DNA from: Kaistia sp. 32K
GTDB lineage: Bacteria > Pseudomonadota > Alphaproteobacteria > Rhizobiales > Kaistiaceae
DNA length: 64,000 nucleotides
Assembly (NCBI RefSeq): GCF_016629525.1
Contig: NZ_AP024269.1
Span: forward strand, 682,001 to 746,000
Direction: 5' to 3'
Position 1 is the first letter of the stretch. Each line of letters starts with the position of its first letter. The notes below the pieces were generated by a model that did not search any database, was not told the DNA's origin, and saw only the letters and a program-made list of their open reading frames with translations. The translations under genes and the position numbers were made by a program. Below are positions 9,949 through 18,764 of this stretch, piece by piece.

Positions 9949-11205
9949 ATGTCCGATCTCGACCGCCGGCGCGCCGGCCGGCTGCTGGCCGAACGCGGCC
10001 TCGACGCGCTGGTGCTGACCCAGCCAGAGAGCTTCTCCTATGCGACGGGCCTGCCGGCCGGCGTCGCCGCGATGTGGCGGCGCGCGGGCGGGGCGACGGC
10101 GCTGGTGCCGTCCGATCCGGACGCGCCGATCGGCGCCATTGTCGGCGATCTCAACGCCGACGCGCTGGCCCGCCGCGCCCCGGCGCTCGACATCCGCACC
10201 CATCCGCTCTGGATCGATCTGGTCGATATCGGCGGTCTCGACCCGGCCGAGCCAGACACCGCCCAACTGGTAACGGCGGGCTACCGGCGCGACAATGGCG
10301 GCTCCGACCATTTCGCGCCTCTGCCGACGACGTTCCGCATCGAGACGGCCTTCGCGGTGCTCGGCGAGATGCTGCGGGAGCGCGGGCTTGGCCGGGCGCG
10401 GATCGGCGTCGATCTCGAATTCATGCCGGCGGCCGATTTCGCCGCGTTGCAGGCGGCGCTGCCCGAGATCCACTGGGTCGATGGCTCGGAGGTGGTCCGG
10501 CGGCTGCGGGCGGTGAAATCGCCGCGTGAGCTCGACTGCATCCGCCGCGCCTGCGCGCTCTCCGATGCGGGCTTCCATGCGCTCGCGAGCGGCATCCGCG
10601 TCGGCCACACGCCTAAGGACATGACGCGGCTCTGGCGCGACGGCGTGGCGGCTGAAGTCGCGCGGCGCGGCGAGACGGCGTTGACCGGCGTCTGGGACTA
10701 CATGTCGGTCGGCCCCGATCCCTGGAGCGGCGGCGGCGAGGTCGTGCCGGGCGCGATCCTCAAGGCCGATGTCGGCTGCGTCATCGACGGCTACAATTCG
10801 GATACGGCGCGGAGCTACGTGTTCGGCGAGCCGGACCGGATCGCCCGCGACGTCCACGCGGCGCTCGCCGACGCCTTCGAGGCGGGGCTGGCGGCGATCC
10901 GGCCGGGCGCAAGGATGTCGGACGTGTTCGAGACGACGATCCGCGCGATGCGCGCCGCCGGTTATCCCGGCTACCGGCGCGGCCATTTCGGCCATTCGAT
11001 CGGCGCCAGCGTCGGCTCGGAGGAATGGCCCTTCTTCGCCGCCGACAGCGATTTCGTGCTGGAGCCGGGCATGGCGCTCGCCTTCGAGACGCCGTTCTAC
11101 GGCAAGGGTATCGGCGCGCTGACGATCGAGGATTCGCTTGTCGTCACCGAGACGGGCGTCGAGATCCTGAACGATCTGCCGCGCGGGCTAGTCCGGCTCG
11201 GCTAG
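9949..11205 (+). CDS. M24 family metallopeptidase (Xaa-Pro aminopeptidase/creatinase type)
   Basis: 418 aa. The start ATG at 9949 follows a GGAGAG ribosome site. An N-terminal creatinase-like domain (about residues 1-150: RAGRLLAERGLDALVLTQPE) precedes the pita-bread M24 domain. All metal-ligand regions are visible: DVGCVIDGYNSDTARSYVFG (two Asp), RRGHFGHSIGASVGSEEW (His), LAFETPFYG (Glu) and LTIEDSLVVTE (Glu). It therefore looks catalytically complete. Members cleave Xaa-Pro peptides, creatine or related C-N bonds. It is the last gene of the HyuA/HyuB operon, so it probably hydrolyses the linear product of ring opening, which is an inference from context. Confidence 0.9.
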   Translation: MSDLDRRRAGRLLAERGLDALVLTQPESFSYATGLPAGVAAMWRRAGGATALVPSDPDAPIGAIVGDLNADALARRAPALDIRTHPLWIDLVDIGGLDPAEPDTAQLVTAGYRRDNGGSDHFAPLPTTFRIETAFAVLGEMLRERGLGRARIGVDLEFMPAADFAALQAALPEIHWVDGSEVVRRLRAVKSPRELDCIRRACALSDAGFHALASGIRVGHTPKDMTRLWRDGVAAEVARRGETALTGVWDYMSVGPDPWSGGGEVVPGAILKADVGCVIDGYNSDTARSYVFGEPDRIARDVHAALADAFEAGLAAIRPGARMSDVFETTIRAMRAAGYPGYRRGHFGHSIGASVGSEEWPFFAADSDFVLEPGMALAFETPFYGKGIGALTIEDSLVVTETGVEILNDLPRGLVRLG

Positions 11206-11210
11206 CTGGA

Positions 11211-11254
11211 GCGTTTTCGAGCGAAGTGGATACCGGTTCGCGTGAAGAAAACGC
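11211..11254. repeat. Extragenic palindrome (GCGTTTTCGAGCGAAGTGGA family), likely bidirectional terminator
   Basis: The outer arms GCGTTTTC (11211-11218) and GAAAACGC (11247-11254) enclose inner complementary segments GAGCGAA and TTCGCGT. From memory, this sequence type recurs between genes in many Hyphomicrobiales genomes. It fills the gap between two convergent genes (M24 peptidase and FMN reductase), where it could end transcription from both sides. Confidence 0.7.
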
Positions 11255-11272
11255 GACCCAGCAAAAGACACA

Positions 11273-11845
11273 TTACGCGTCGCGCGGCAGCACCTGCATC
11301 ACCCGCGCGACGAAGATGTGGAACGATTCCATGTAGTTGCGCAGGAAGGTCTCGGTCGATTCATCCGAGACCTCGCCGTCGTCGTTGATCAGGCCGGGCT
11401 TGAACTGGATATAGGCCTCCGGCGCGTTCATCTGCGGCGCGTTGCAGAAGGAGAGCACGCTGCGCAGGCTCTGCTGGGCGATCGCCGTGCCGATCGCACC
11501 GGGCGAGGTGCCGATCACGGCCGACGGCTTGCGGGCGAAGGAATTGGTGCCATAGGGCCGGCTCGCCCAGTCGATGGCGTTCTTCAGCCCGCCGGGGATC
11601 GAGCGGTTGTATTCCGGCGTCACGAACAGCAGCGCGTCGTTCTCGGCGATCGCCGTCTTGAAGGCCCGCGCGACCGGCGGATAGTCCGCGTCATAGTCGT
11701 AGCTGTAGAGCGGCAGGTCGCGGAACGAGATCTCGGTGAATTTCAAATTCTCCGGCGACAGCTTGATCAGCGCCTTGGAGAGCTTGCGGTTGATCGAATT
11801 GGTGGCGAGGCTGCCGACGAAATATCCGACCTGATAGGTTTTCAT
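11273..11845 (-). CDS. NAD(P)H-dependent FMN reductase family flavoprotein
   Basis: 190 aa flavodoxin-like protein of the NADPH-dependent FMN reductase/ChrR family. The FMN phosphate-binding loop GSLATNSINRKLSKAL lies at residues 11-26 and the family hallmark VTPEYNRSIPGGLKNAIDWA near 75-94. It would reduce FMN, quinones or azo compounds in the cytoplasm. Separated from the GntR gene upstream by 120 nt that contain hairpins (one at 11935-11956; GGGACC-TCC-GGTCCC at 11875-11889), so it may be a separate transcript rather than part of hexuronate metabolism. Confidence 0.9.
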   Translation of the reverse strand: MKTYQVGYFVGSLATNSINRKLSKALIKLSPENLKFTEISFRDLPLYSYDYDADYPPVARAFKTAIAENDALLFVTPEYNRSIPGGLKNAIDWASRPYGTNSFARKPSAVIGTSPGAIGTAIAQQSLRSVLSFCNAPQMNAPEAYIQFKPGLINDDGEVSDESTETFLRNYMESFHIFVARVMQVLPRDA

Positions 11846-11934
11846 GATTCATCCCGTTTGAACGCCGCGCGGACGGGACCTCCGGTCCCCTTCCTCTAAA
11901 GAGGGCAGCGGCGCGGCGTTTCAAGTCGGGGAGG

Positions 11935-11956
11935 GGCGGCGGACCGGGCCGCCGCC
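11935..11956 (-). terminator. GC hairpin after the GntR gene
   Basis: Perfect 8-bp arms GGCGGCGG and CCGCCGCC with a 6-nt loop lie just past the GntR stop at 11966. There is no T-run, so it may be a Rho-assisted stop or a processing site that ends the long hexuronate transcript. Confidence 0.45.
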
Positions 11957-11965
11957 GGCTCGGGC

Positions 11966-12748
11966 CTACACCGGCTCGCCCAGCTGGATCTCGCCCTCGA
12001 AGCGCTGGATGCGCGAGGGTTCGGGCAGGCTGGAGGCCGAGAAATACTCCGGATAGCGCTCCTGTACCCGTCCGAGCACCGAGAAGATCCGGCGCAGATG
12101 GTTGCGCATCGCCTCCTCGGCGGCGTGGATGTCGCCCTTCTCGATCGCCGCGGCGATGGTCCGGTGCTGGTCGATGACGACGGCGACGCTGTCCATGCGC
12201 GGGAAGGTCAGATAGCGGAACCGGTCCATGTGCAGCTTGGCGGCGCTGATGTCGGCCCAGATCCCGGGGAAGCCGGCATAGGCGGCGATGTGCTGGTGGA
12301 ACAATTCGTCCGACTTGAAGAAGCGCGCGTCGTCGGAGATCGCCAGCAGCGTGTCCTGGATCGCCAGCTCGTCCTTCAGCTTCTGCACCAGCTCGTCGCG
12401 CTGGGGGCTCTCGATGGCGCGGGCGACGAGGCCGATCTCGAGCGCCTCGCGCAGGAACTGCGACTTGCGCAGATTGTCGAGGCGGAGCGGCGCGACGACG
12501 CTGCCGCGCTGCGCGTAGATGTCGATCAGCCCGAGGCTGGCGAGGCGGGCGAGCGCCTCGCGCACCGGCGTGCGGCTGACGCCGAGCGCCTCCGACATGC
12601 CCTTTTCCGAGATCAGCTCGAACGGCTTCAGGCGGAAGGCCATGATCTCGTCCAGGAGGACGTCGAAGGTTCGTTGCGCCACCGAGCCGGCCGGGGTGGT
12701 CTCGGGGTAGAAGGCCGAACTGGTGCGGGCTACGCGATCTCGCGCCAT
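11966..12748 (-). CDS. GntR family regulator with FCD domain (likely hexuronate regulator)
   Basis: 260 aa. The N-terminal winged helix (about residues 24-90) contains the recognition helix LGVSRTPVREALARLASLGL. The C-terminal all-helical FCD domain keeps Asp/His metal-site segments (SDELFHQHIAAYAG, DQHRTIAAAIEKG, MRNHLRRIFSVLG), the usual effector pocket of UxuR/ExuR/GntR-FCD proteins. It lies 12 nt after the permease gene at the end of the transport operon. Two shared palindromes at 18067-18082 and 20987-21002 are its probable targets; the effector would be a hexuronate, fructuronate or mannonate. Regulator assignment to those sites is inference. Confidence 0.92.
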   Translation of the reverse strand: MARDRVARTSSAFYPETTPAGSVAQRTFDVLLDEIMAFRLKPFELISEKGMSEALGVSRTPVREALARLASLGLIDIYAQRGSVVAPLRLDNLRKSQFLREALEIGLVARAIESPQRDELVQKLKDELAIQDTLLAISDDARFFKSDELFHQHIAAYAGFPGIWADISAAKLHMDRFRYLTFPRMDSVAVVIDQHRTIAAAIEKGDIHAAEEAMRNHLRRIFSVLGRVQERYPEYFSASSLPEPSRIQRFEGEIQLGEPV

Positions 12749-12760
12749 GGTCGGAATTCC

Positions 12761-13651
12761 CTAAAGGCTCTGCAGTTTCAGACCGTTCATGAAGTGCTTG
12801 CGCAGCAGCAGGAACAGCGCGACGCTGGGCAGGCTGGCGAGCAAGGTCGCCGTCATCACGACGTTCGGCGTGGTGTTGGCGTAGCTGCCTTGTAGCACCA
12901 TCAGGCCGTTCATGAGCGAGCGCGCTTCCTCGCGGCTGGTCAGCACCATGGAAAAGATAAGGTCGTTCCAGATCCAGGTGAACTGGATCAGGAAGAGGGT
13001 GGCCATCGGCGCCCAGCAATTCGGCAGGATGATCGAGCGGAAGATGCGGAATTCGGAGCAGCCGTCGATGCGCGCCGCCTCGTCCATCTCGCGCGGCAGG
13101 CCGGCCATGAAGTTCCGGAGCACCAGCACGGGGAAGGGGATGCAGACGGCGGTGTAGAACAGCATCATGCCGATGCGCGAGTTCGTCATGCCGAGCTTGT
13201 TGTAGCCCATGAAGAGCGGGATCAGGTACATCTGCAGCGGGAAGATGGTGCCCGAGAAGATCAGCATGAACCAGAAGCCCTTGCCGGGAAACTCGATGCG
13301 CGTCAGCCCGTAGGACGCCAGCGCCGCGATGAAGATCGCCGCGCCGCCGCCGACCAGGCCATAGAGCAGCGAGTTCAGCATGCCGGAGCCCATCTTGGCC
13401 TTCGACCACGCCTCGGAGATGTTCTCGAACACCGGCGTGATCGAGGTCGGCAGCGACAGCGGATGGCCGAGGCCGTATTCCGCGTTGGTTTTGAAGATCG
13501 AGATCGCGAGATAGTAGAACGGCGTGATCCAGGCCAGCGCCAGGATGGCGGTGATGGCGAACAGCAGGATCCGCTGCGTGCGCGCCTGGTCGTTGCGGCG
13601 GGCGATGGCGTCGAAGTCGAGCGTCGCGAGGTCGAAGGTGGTTACGGACAT
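12761..13651 (-). CDS. Carbohydrate ABC transporter permease, MalG/UgpE type (CUT1)
   Basis: 296 aa inner-membrane protein with about six hydrophobic segments. The EAA coupling loop reads MDEAARIDGCSEFRIFRSII followed by LPNCWAP, and the C-terminus LFLLLRKHFMNGLKLQSL is typical of MalG-type CUT1 permeases. Only 10 nt separate it from the MalF-type gene upstream and 12 nt from the GntR gene downstream. It forms the channel with the neighbouring permease and is energised by the UgpC-type ATPase at 16144-17250. Confidence 0.93.
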   Translation of the reverse strand: MSVTTFDLATLDFDAIARRNDQARTQRILLFAITAILALAWITPFYYLAISIFKTNAEYGLGHPLSLPTSITPVFENISEAWSKAKMGSGMLNSLLYGLVGGGAAIFIAALASYGLTRIEFPGKGFWFMLIFSGTIFPLQMYLIPLFMGYNKLGMTNSRIGMMLFYTAVCIPFPVLVLRNFMAGLPREMDEAARIDGCSEFRIFRSIILPNCWAPMATLFLIQFTWIWNDLIFSMVLTSREEARSLMNGLMVLQGSYANTTPNVVMTATLLASLPSVALFLLLRKHFMNGLKLQSL

Positions 13652-13661
13652 TCTTTGATCC

Positions 13662-14609
13662 TCAGCGCTTGTCGAGACGGTGCTGGAGCGCGCCGAGCGA
13701 CCAGGAGATGCTCATCGCGATGATGCCGAGGACGACGGCGATCGCCGCGCCATAGGCCCAGGAGCCGGCCCGGAACGATTCCCAGTACTGGTTGACCGAG
13801 AGCGTCAGCGTCGAGCGGTTGGGGAAGTCGCGGCCCATCACCCAGACGAGATCGAACGAGGTGAAGCCGGCGAGCACCGAGACGGTGGTGACCATGATCA
13901 GCGTCGGCATCAGGAGCGGCAGCACGATGTGGCGGAAGACCTGGCTGCGCGAGGCGCCGTCGACCTTGGCGGCTTCCATCGGCTCGCTCGGCAGCGCGTT
14001 GAGGCCGATCAGAAGCAGCACCATCATCAGGCCGACCTGCTGCCAGACATGGGTGACGATCATGGCCGGCGTCGCGAGATGGCTCTCGTAGAGCCAGCGG
14101 TTGGCGAGGTCGCCGAGGCCGATGGCGCGCAGCCCCGAATTGATGATGCCCTCATTGGCGTAGACGTAGTACCAGACGACGCCGACGGCGGTTGCCGAGA
14201 ACATGCGCGGCAGGAAGAAGATCGACTTGAAGGTCTCCTCGCCCTTGACGCCGCGCACCAGCATGGCGAGCGACAGGCCGATGGTGGCCGGCAGGACGAA
14301 GGAGACGGCGACCCAGATCATCGTGTTGATCGTCGCGTCGAAGAATTTCGGGTTGGAGGCGAGGCGCTGGTAGTTGGCGAAGCCGGCGTACTGGTTCAGG
14401 CCCGAGAACTTCGCCCACTGCGTCATCGACGCGTAGAGATTGAACACCACCGGCAGCAGCAGGAAGATCGCCACGAAGGCGATCGCCGGCGCCATGAAGG
14501 CGAGCGCGGTCCAGAGCCGCTTGCGGGCGCGACGCCGCTCGGCCGCGATCATCGCGTCGATCGAAGGCGCGCCGGGCGGCAGGGCAAAGGCTTGTTGTGG
14601 CTGCTTCAT
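13662..14609 (-). CDS. Carbohydrate ABC transporter permease, MalF/UgpA type (CUT1)
   Basis: 315 aa from the ATG at 14609, chosen because GGGAGA precedes it; the frame is open further upstream into a palindromic repeat but without support. The first membrane helix is LWTALAFMAPAIAFVAIFLL. The EAA loop is EPMEAAKVDGASRSQVFRHI followed by VLPLLMPTLI. It is the partner of the MalG-type permease. It is separated from the substrate-binding protein gene by 260 nt holding a repeat element and a strong hairpin. Confidence 0.92.
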   Translation of the reverse strand: MKQPQQAFALPPGAPSIDAMIAAERRRARKRLWTALAFMAPAIAFVAIFLLLPVVFNLYASMTQWAKFSGLNQYAGFANYQRLASNPKFFDATINTMIWVAVSFVLPATIGLSLAMLVRGVKGEETFKSIFFLPRMFSATAVGVVWYYVYANEGIINSGLRAIGLGDLANRWLYESHLATPAMIVTHVWQQVGLMMVLLLIGLNALPSEPMEAAKVDGASRSQVFRHIVLPLLMPTLIMVTTVSVLAGFTSFDLVWVMGRDFPNRSTLTLSVNQYWESFRAGSWAYGAAIAVVLGIIAMSISWSLGALQHRLDKR

Positions 14610-14668
14610 CTCTCGTCTCCCGCGCAGGAATTGCAGGAACATCGGTCCCGCGTGATCGCGCTGTTTCT

Positions 14669-14793
14669 TCACCTCTCCCTGAGGGAGAGGTCGACGGCCA
14701 AGGGCCGGCGGGTGAGGGTTTACGGCCTCACCGGATAGTTCCCTAAACCCTCACCCGGACCTTCGGTCCGACCTCTCCCTCAGGGAGAGGTGA
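14669..14793. repeat. Extragenic palindromic repeat (CACCTCTCCCTGAGGGAGAGGT family)
   Basis: Two copies of ACCTCTCCCT(G/C)AGGGAGAGG flank an inner inverted repeat built from GGGTGAGGGTTTA and TAAACCCTCACCC. The whole 125-nt unit can fold into a long branched hairpin. It lies within the 260-nt gap between the SBP and MalF genes and is one of several different palindromic families in this window. Inside a transcribed operon it may influence mRNA stability. Confidence 0.75.
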
Positions 14794-14825
14794 GAGCTGC
14801 ACTCGAGGCCGGCATAAATCCGTTT

Positions 14826-14860
14826 CCCCGGCAGGGCCGCGCTGGGCGGTCCTGCCGGGG
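14826..14860 (-). terminator. Strong hairpin after the CUT1 substrate-binding protein gene
   Basis: Perfect 10-bp arms CCCCGGCAGG (14826-14835) and CCTGCCGGGG (14851-14860) lie 10 nt beyond the SBP stop at 14870. There is no T-run on the minus strand, so it is more likely an mRNA-stabilising or partial-termination element that raises SBP yield over the permeases. Confidence 0.5.
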
Positions 14861-14869
14861 ATCGTCGGA

Positions 14870-16108
14870 TTACTGGTGGTTGGCCCAGTACTGCGAGGCG
14901 ATCGCCTCGATATTGGCCATGGCCTTGTCGGCCGCTTCCGGCGACGGATTGGTCATGAAGCGGTTGAACTCCTCGACCGCCGGCAGGACGATCTCGGACG
15001 GCGAGGCTTCCCAGTAGCGCGTGACGGAGTTGTACTTGCCGTCGGTCGCGATCTTGGCGATGTCCGTGATGATCGTGTTCGGCGTCTTCGCCTTCAGATT
15101 GCCGGCATAGAGGCCGGGATCCGTCGCCCAGCTGTTCATGGCGTTCTCGCTCATGTACCAGTCGGCGAACTTGACGACGTCGGGGTTCTCCATGCCGGCC
15201 TTGGTGATGACGATCGGCGCGCCTTCGACGATGACATTGTTCGGCAGCGACGGATCGACATTCGGCATGATGAAGGCGCCGAAATCGGTGCCGGCCTTCA
15301 TGCCGCCCTTCTCGACCAGGCCGATGATCCAGTCACCGAACAGGTACATCGCGCCCTTGCCGCGGGCGAAATCGAGCGGCTCTTCCTGGCTGGTCGGATC
15401 CGTGAAGTAGCCCTTGGCGTAGAAGTCGTTCCAGATCTTGAAGACGTTCTTGACCGGTTCGTCGGTGTATTTGAGCTTGCCCTGGTTGAGAAGCGCATAG
15501 GCTTCCGGATTGGTCCGCAGCAGCAGTTCCTGGAACCATACGAAGCCGCGCCAGCCGTCCTGGATGCTGGCGTTGAACGGGGTGATGCCGGCGGCCTTCA
15601 GCTTGTCGGCGGCGGCGATCAGCTCCTCCCAGGTCGCCGGCGGATTGGCGATACCGGCCTTCTCGAACTGCGCCTTGTTGTAGAGCACGATCCAGCGATT
15701 CAGGCCCGTGGGCATGCCGTAGATGTGGCCGTCGACCGTGAACGGCGCGGCGCTCGAGGCGTCATATTCGCCCGAAGCGATCTTCTTGGCCCAGAGGTCG
15801 TCGAGCGGGGCGAGCTGGCCGCTGTCGACGATTTCCTTGAGCTTGGTGCCGTTCCACCAGGTGAAGGCCTGCGGCGCGTCGCCCGACATCAGGCTCGACT
15901 GGATGTAGGCCTGGAACTGGTCGGTGGCGTAGGCGCTGAAGTTCAGGTCGATGCCGTCCTTCTTCGCCGTCGCCGTCAGGCCGTCCCAGCCGGACTGGTA
16001 GAACGGCTTGTCGTGGAAGACGGTGACGGGATCGGCGGAGGCCGCCGCCGTCGCGAAGGTCATGCCCAGGGCCGCCGCGGCCAGGAGCTTCGTCAATCTG
16101 TTCTGCAT
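14870..16108 (-). CDS. Carbohydrate ABC transporter substrate-binding protein, family 1 (CUT1)
   Basis: Periplasmic sugar-binding protein of 412 aa. A signal peptide (LTKLLAAAALGMTFATAAAS, cleavage after ASA) is followed by DPVTVFHDKPFYQSGWDGLT. Aromatic ligand-site segments such as DAPQAFTWWNGTKLKE and IYGMPTGLNRWIVLYNKAQF are typical of family 1. The start is set by GGAGGAG five bases before ATG. It lies 35 nt after the ATPase gene, in the hexuronate locus, so the ligand is probably a uronic acid or a uronate-containing oligosaccharide. Confidence 0.93.
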   Translation of the reverse strand: MQNRLTKLLAAAALGMTFATAAASADPVTVFHDKPFYQSGWDGLTATAKKDGIDLNFSAYATDQFQAYIQSSLMSGDAPQAFTWWNGTKLKEIVDSGQLAPLDDLWAKKIASGEYDASSAAPFTVDGHIYGMPTGLNRWIVLYNKAQFEKAGIANPPATWEELIAAADKLKAAGITPFNASIQDGWRGFVWFQELLLRTNPEAYALLNQGKLKYTDEPVKNVFKIWNDFYAKGYFTDPTSQEEPLDFARGKGAMYLFGDWIIGLVEKGGMKAGTDFGAFIMPNVDPSLPNNVIVEGAPIVITKAGMENPDVVKFADWYMSENAMNSWATDPGLYAGNLKAKTPNTIITDIAKIATDGKYNSVTRYWEASPSEIVLPAVEEFNRFMTNPSPEAADKAMANIEAIASQYWANHQ

Positions 16109-16143
16109 GGCTCTCCTCCAGAGTTTTTGCTTGGTTCAGACGT

Positions 16144-17250
<1,107 letters not shown>

Positions 17251-17254
17251 TGGC

Positions 17255-18037
17255 TTAATCCTTGCGCGGCGAGCCGCCGATCCGGGACAGGAGGCCGCCA
17301 TCGACGCGGACGACCTCGCCGGTGACGAAGGAGGCGGCGTTCGAGCCGAGGAAGGCGACGACCTCGGCGACCTCTTCCGGCCGCGCCGTGCGGCCGAGCG
17401 GATGCATGCCGTCGAGGACGCGCCAGAGCGCGGCGGGGTTTTCGTTGAGCGCCACCGCGTCGCGCAGCATCGGCGTGTTGACCGCGCCGGGGGCGACCGC
17501 GTTGACCCTGACGCCGAGCGGCGCATAGTCGACGGCCATGGATTTCGTCATGCCGATCAGGCCGTGCTTGGCGACGGAATAGGCGAGCACGCCTTCCTGG
17601 CTCGCGAGGCCCTGCGCCGACGACATCAGCACGACGGCGCCCTGGCTCTCGCGCAGCATCGGCATCGCGGCCTGCGAGATCAGATAGGCGGCCTTCAGGT
17701 TGACGTTCATCACCTCGTCCCAGAGCGCCTCGTCGGTCGTCTCGACCGTGCCGTAGCGCTGGATGCCGGCATTGTGGGAGAGGAGGTCGAGCCCGCCGAG
17801 CTTCTCCCGGGCGACCGAGGCCGCCTGTTCGCACACGGCCTTGTCGGCGACCGAGCCGATGACGGTGTGAACGTCGGAACCCTGCGCCCTGAGCTCCGCC
17901 GCGAGCGCTTCGAGCGGCTCGGCGGCGAGATCGAGCAGGACCATGGCGGCCTTGTCGCGGGCGAGCCTTTCGGCGACCGCGCGGCCGATGCCCATGGCGG
18001 CGCCCGTGACGAGCGCGCGTTGTGCCTGTGCCGACAT
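17255..18037 (-). CDS. SDR-family oxidoreductase, probable D-mannonate/fructuronate oxidoreductase role
   Basis: 260 aa classical short-chain dehydrogenase. Cofactor motif TGAAMGIG at residues 11-18, NAG at 89-91, catalytic Ser140, Tyr153 and Lys157 (SAQGLASQEGVLAYSVAK), and C-terminal VVRVDGG. It is encoded between the aldolase and the transporter, with its own upstream palindrome at 18067-18082 shared with the uxuA promoter. No UxuB-type enzyme is present in the locus, so this SDR is the natural candidate to reduce fructuronate to mannonate. That role is inferred from context; an acidic-sugar dehydrogenase of another type is possible. Confidence 0.88.
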   Translation of the reverse strand: MSAQAQRALVTGAAMGIGRAVAERLARDKAAMVLLDLAAEPLEALAAELRAQGSDVHTVIGSVADKAVCEQAASVAREKLGGLDLLSHNAGIQRYGTVETTDEALWDEVMNVNLKAAYLISQAAMPMLRESQGAVVLMSSAQGLASQEGVLAYSVAKHGLIGMTKSMAVDYAPLGVRVNAVAPGAVNTPMLRDAVALNENPAALWRVLDGMHPLGRTARPEEVAEVVAFLGSNAASFVTGEVVRVDGGLLSRIGGSPRKD

Positions 18038-18066
18038 GCGGCTTCTCCCTCTCTGTAGGCTCGTTC

Positions 18067-18082
18067 GACTACCATGGCAGCC
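18067..18082. promoter_or_regulatory. Candidate GntR operator upstream of the SDR-transporter genes
   Basis: GACTACCATGGCAGCC matches the reverse complement of the site upstream of uxuA (20987-21002) in 15 of 16 positions. It is 30 nt before the SDR start codon and beyond the hairpin that follows the aldolase gene, as expected for an internal regulated promoter. Confidence 0.65.
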
Positions 18083-18107
18083 TTATGAGCCTGTCTCCCT
18101 GTCGGGA

Positions 18108-18125
18108 CCGGCCATCGCTGGCCGG
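18108..18125 (-). terminator. Hairpin after the aldolase gene
   Basis: Perfect 7-bp arms CCGGCCA and TGGCCGG around TCGC, 10 nt past the aldolase stop. It probably separates the uxuA-kinase-aldolase transcript from the SDR-transporter transcript. There is no T-run. Confidence 0.5.
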
Positions 18126-18134
18126 CCGGTTGTC

Positions 18135-18764
18135 TCAGCCGCGCGCCGCGCGGATCGCCTGAAGCGACGCCGCCACGCGGTCGCGGATGCTGTCGCTCGA
18201 TCCTTCCGCGTACATCCACGATCCGCCGACCGAGGTGATGTTGCGGAGCCTGCCGTAGCCGGCGAGATGCGATGGCTGGATCTTGCCGCTCGGCATGAAG
18301 GTGGCGGAGGTGAAGATGTTGGCGAAATCCGCCAGCACCACCGTGCCGCCGGCCGGCTCGGACGGATAGAATTTCAGGAGGTCGAAGCCGGCCGCCTGCG
18401 CCGCCATGACCTCGCTCGCCGTCTGCACGCCCGGCACCAGCGCGATCGGGCCCGCCTTGGCATGATCGCAGACGGCGGGCAGGAAGCCGGGGCTGATGGT
18501 GAACTGCGCGCCGGCGTCGACAGCGGCGTCATAATGCGCTGATGTCAGGATCGTGCCGGCGCCGACGAGGAGTTCCGGAAAGCGCTTGCGACAGGCCTCG
18601 ACGGCGGCGAGCGCAGCCTCGCTGCGTAGCACGATCTCGATCGCCTCGGCGCCGCCCTCGGCGAGCTGTTCGACCAGAGACAGCACGAAATCGACCGAGC
18701 GCGGCTGCACGATCGGCAGGATCGCGGCCCGGCGCAGCTTCGGTTCGAGGATATCCGGCGTCAT
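18135..18764 (-). CDS. KDPG/KDPGal aldolase family protein (Eda/DgoA type)
   Basis: 209 aa class I aldolase that should split 2-keto-3-deoxy-6-phosphogluconate to pyruvate and glyceraldehyde 3-phosphate. The proton-transfer Glu43 in AIEIVLRSE and the Schiff-base Lys131 in LLKFYPSEPAGG match the positions known in E. coli Eda. The phosphate loop region near the C-terminus is NITSVGGSWM. The start at 18764 overlaps the kinase stop as ATGA, so the two are co-translated. It completes the mannonate to KDG to KDPG to pyruvate route with the two upstream genes. Confidence 0.92.
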   Translation of the reverse strand: MTPDILEPKLRRAAILPIVQPRSVDFVLSLVEQLAEGGAEAIEIVLRSEAALAAVEACRKRFPELLVGAGTILTSAHYDAAVDAGAQFTISPGFLPAVCDHAKAGPIALVPGVQTASEVMAAQAAGFDLLKFYPSEPAGGTVVLADFANIFTSATFMPSGKIQPSHLAGYGRLRNITSVGGSWMYAEGSSDSIRDRVAASLQAIRAARG

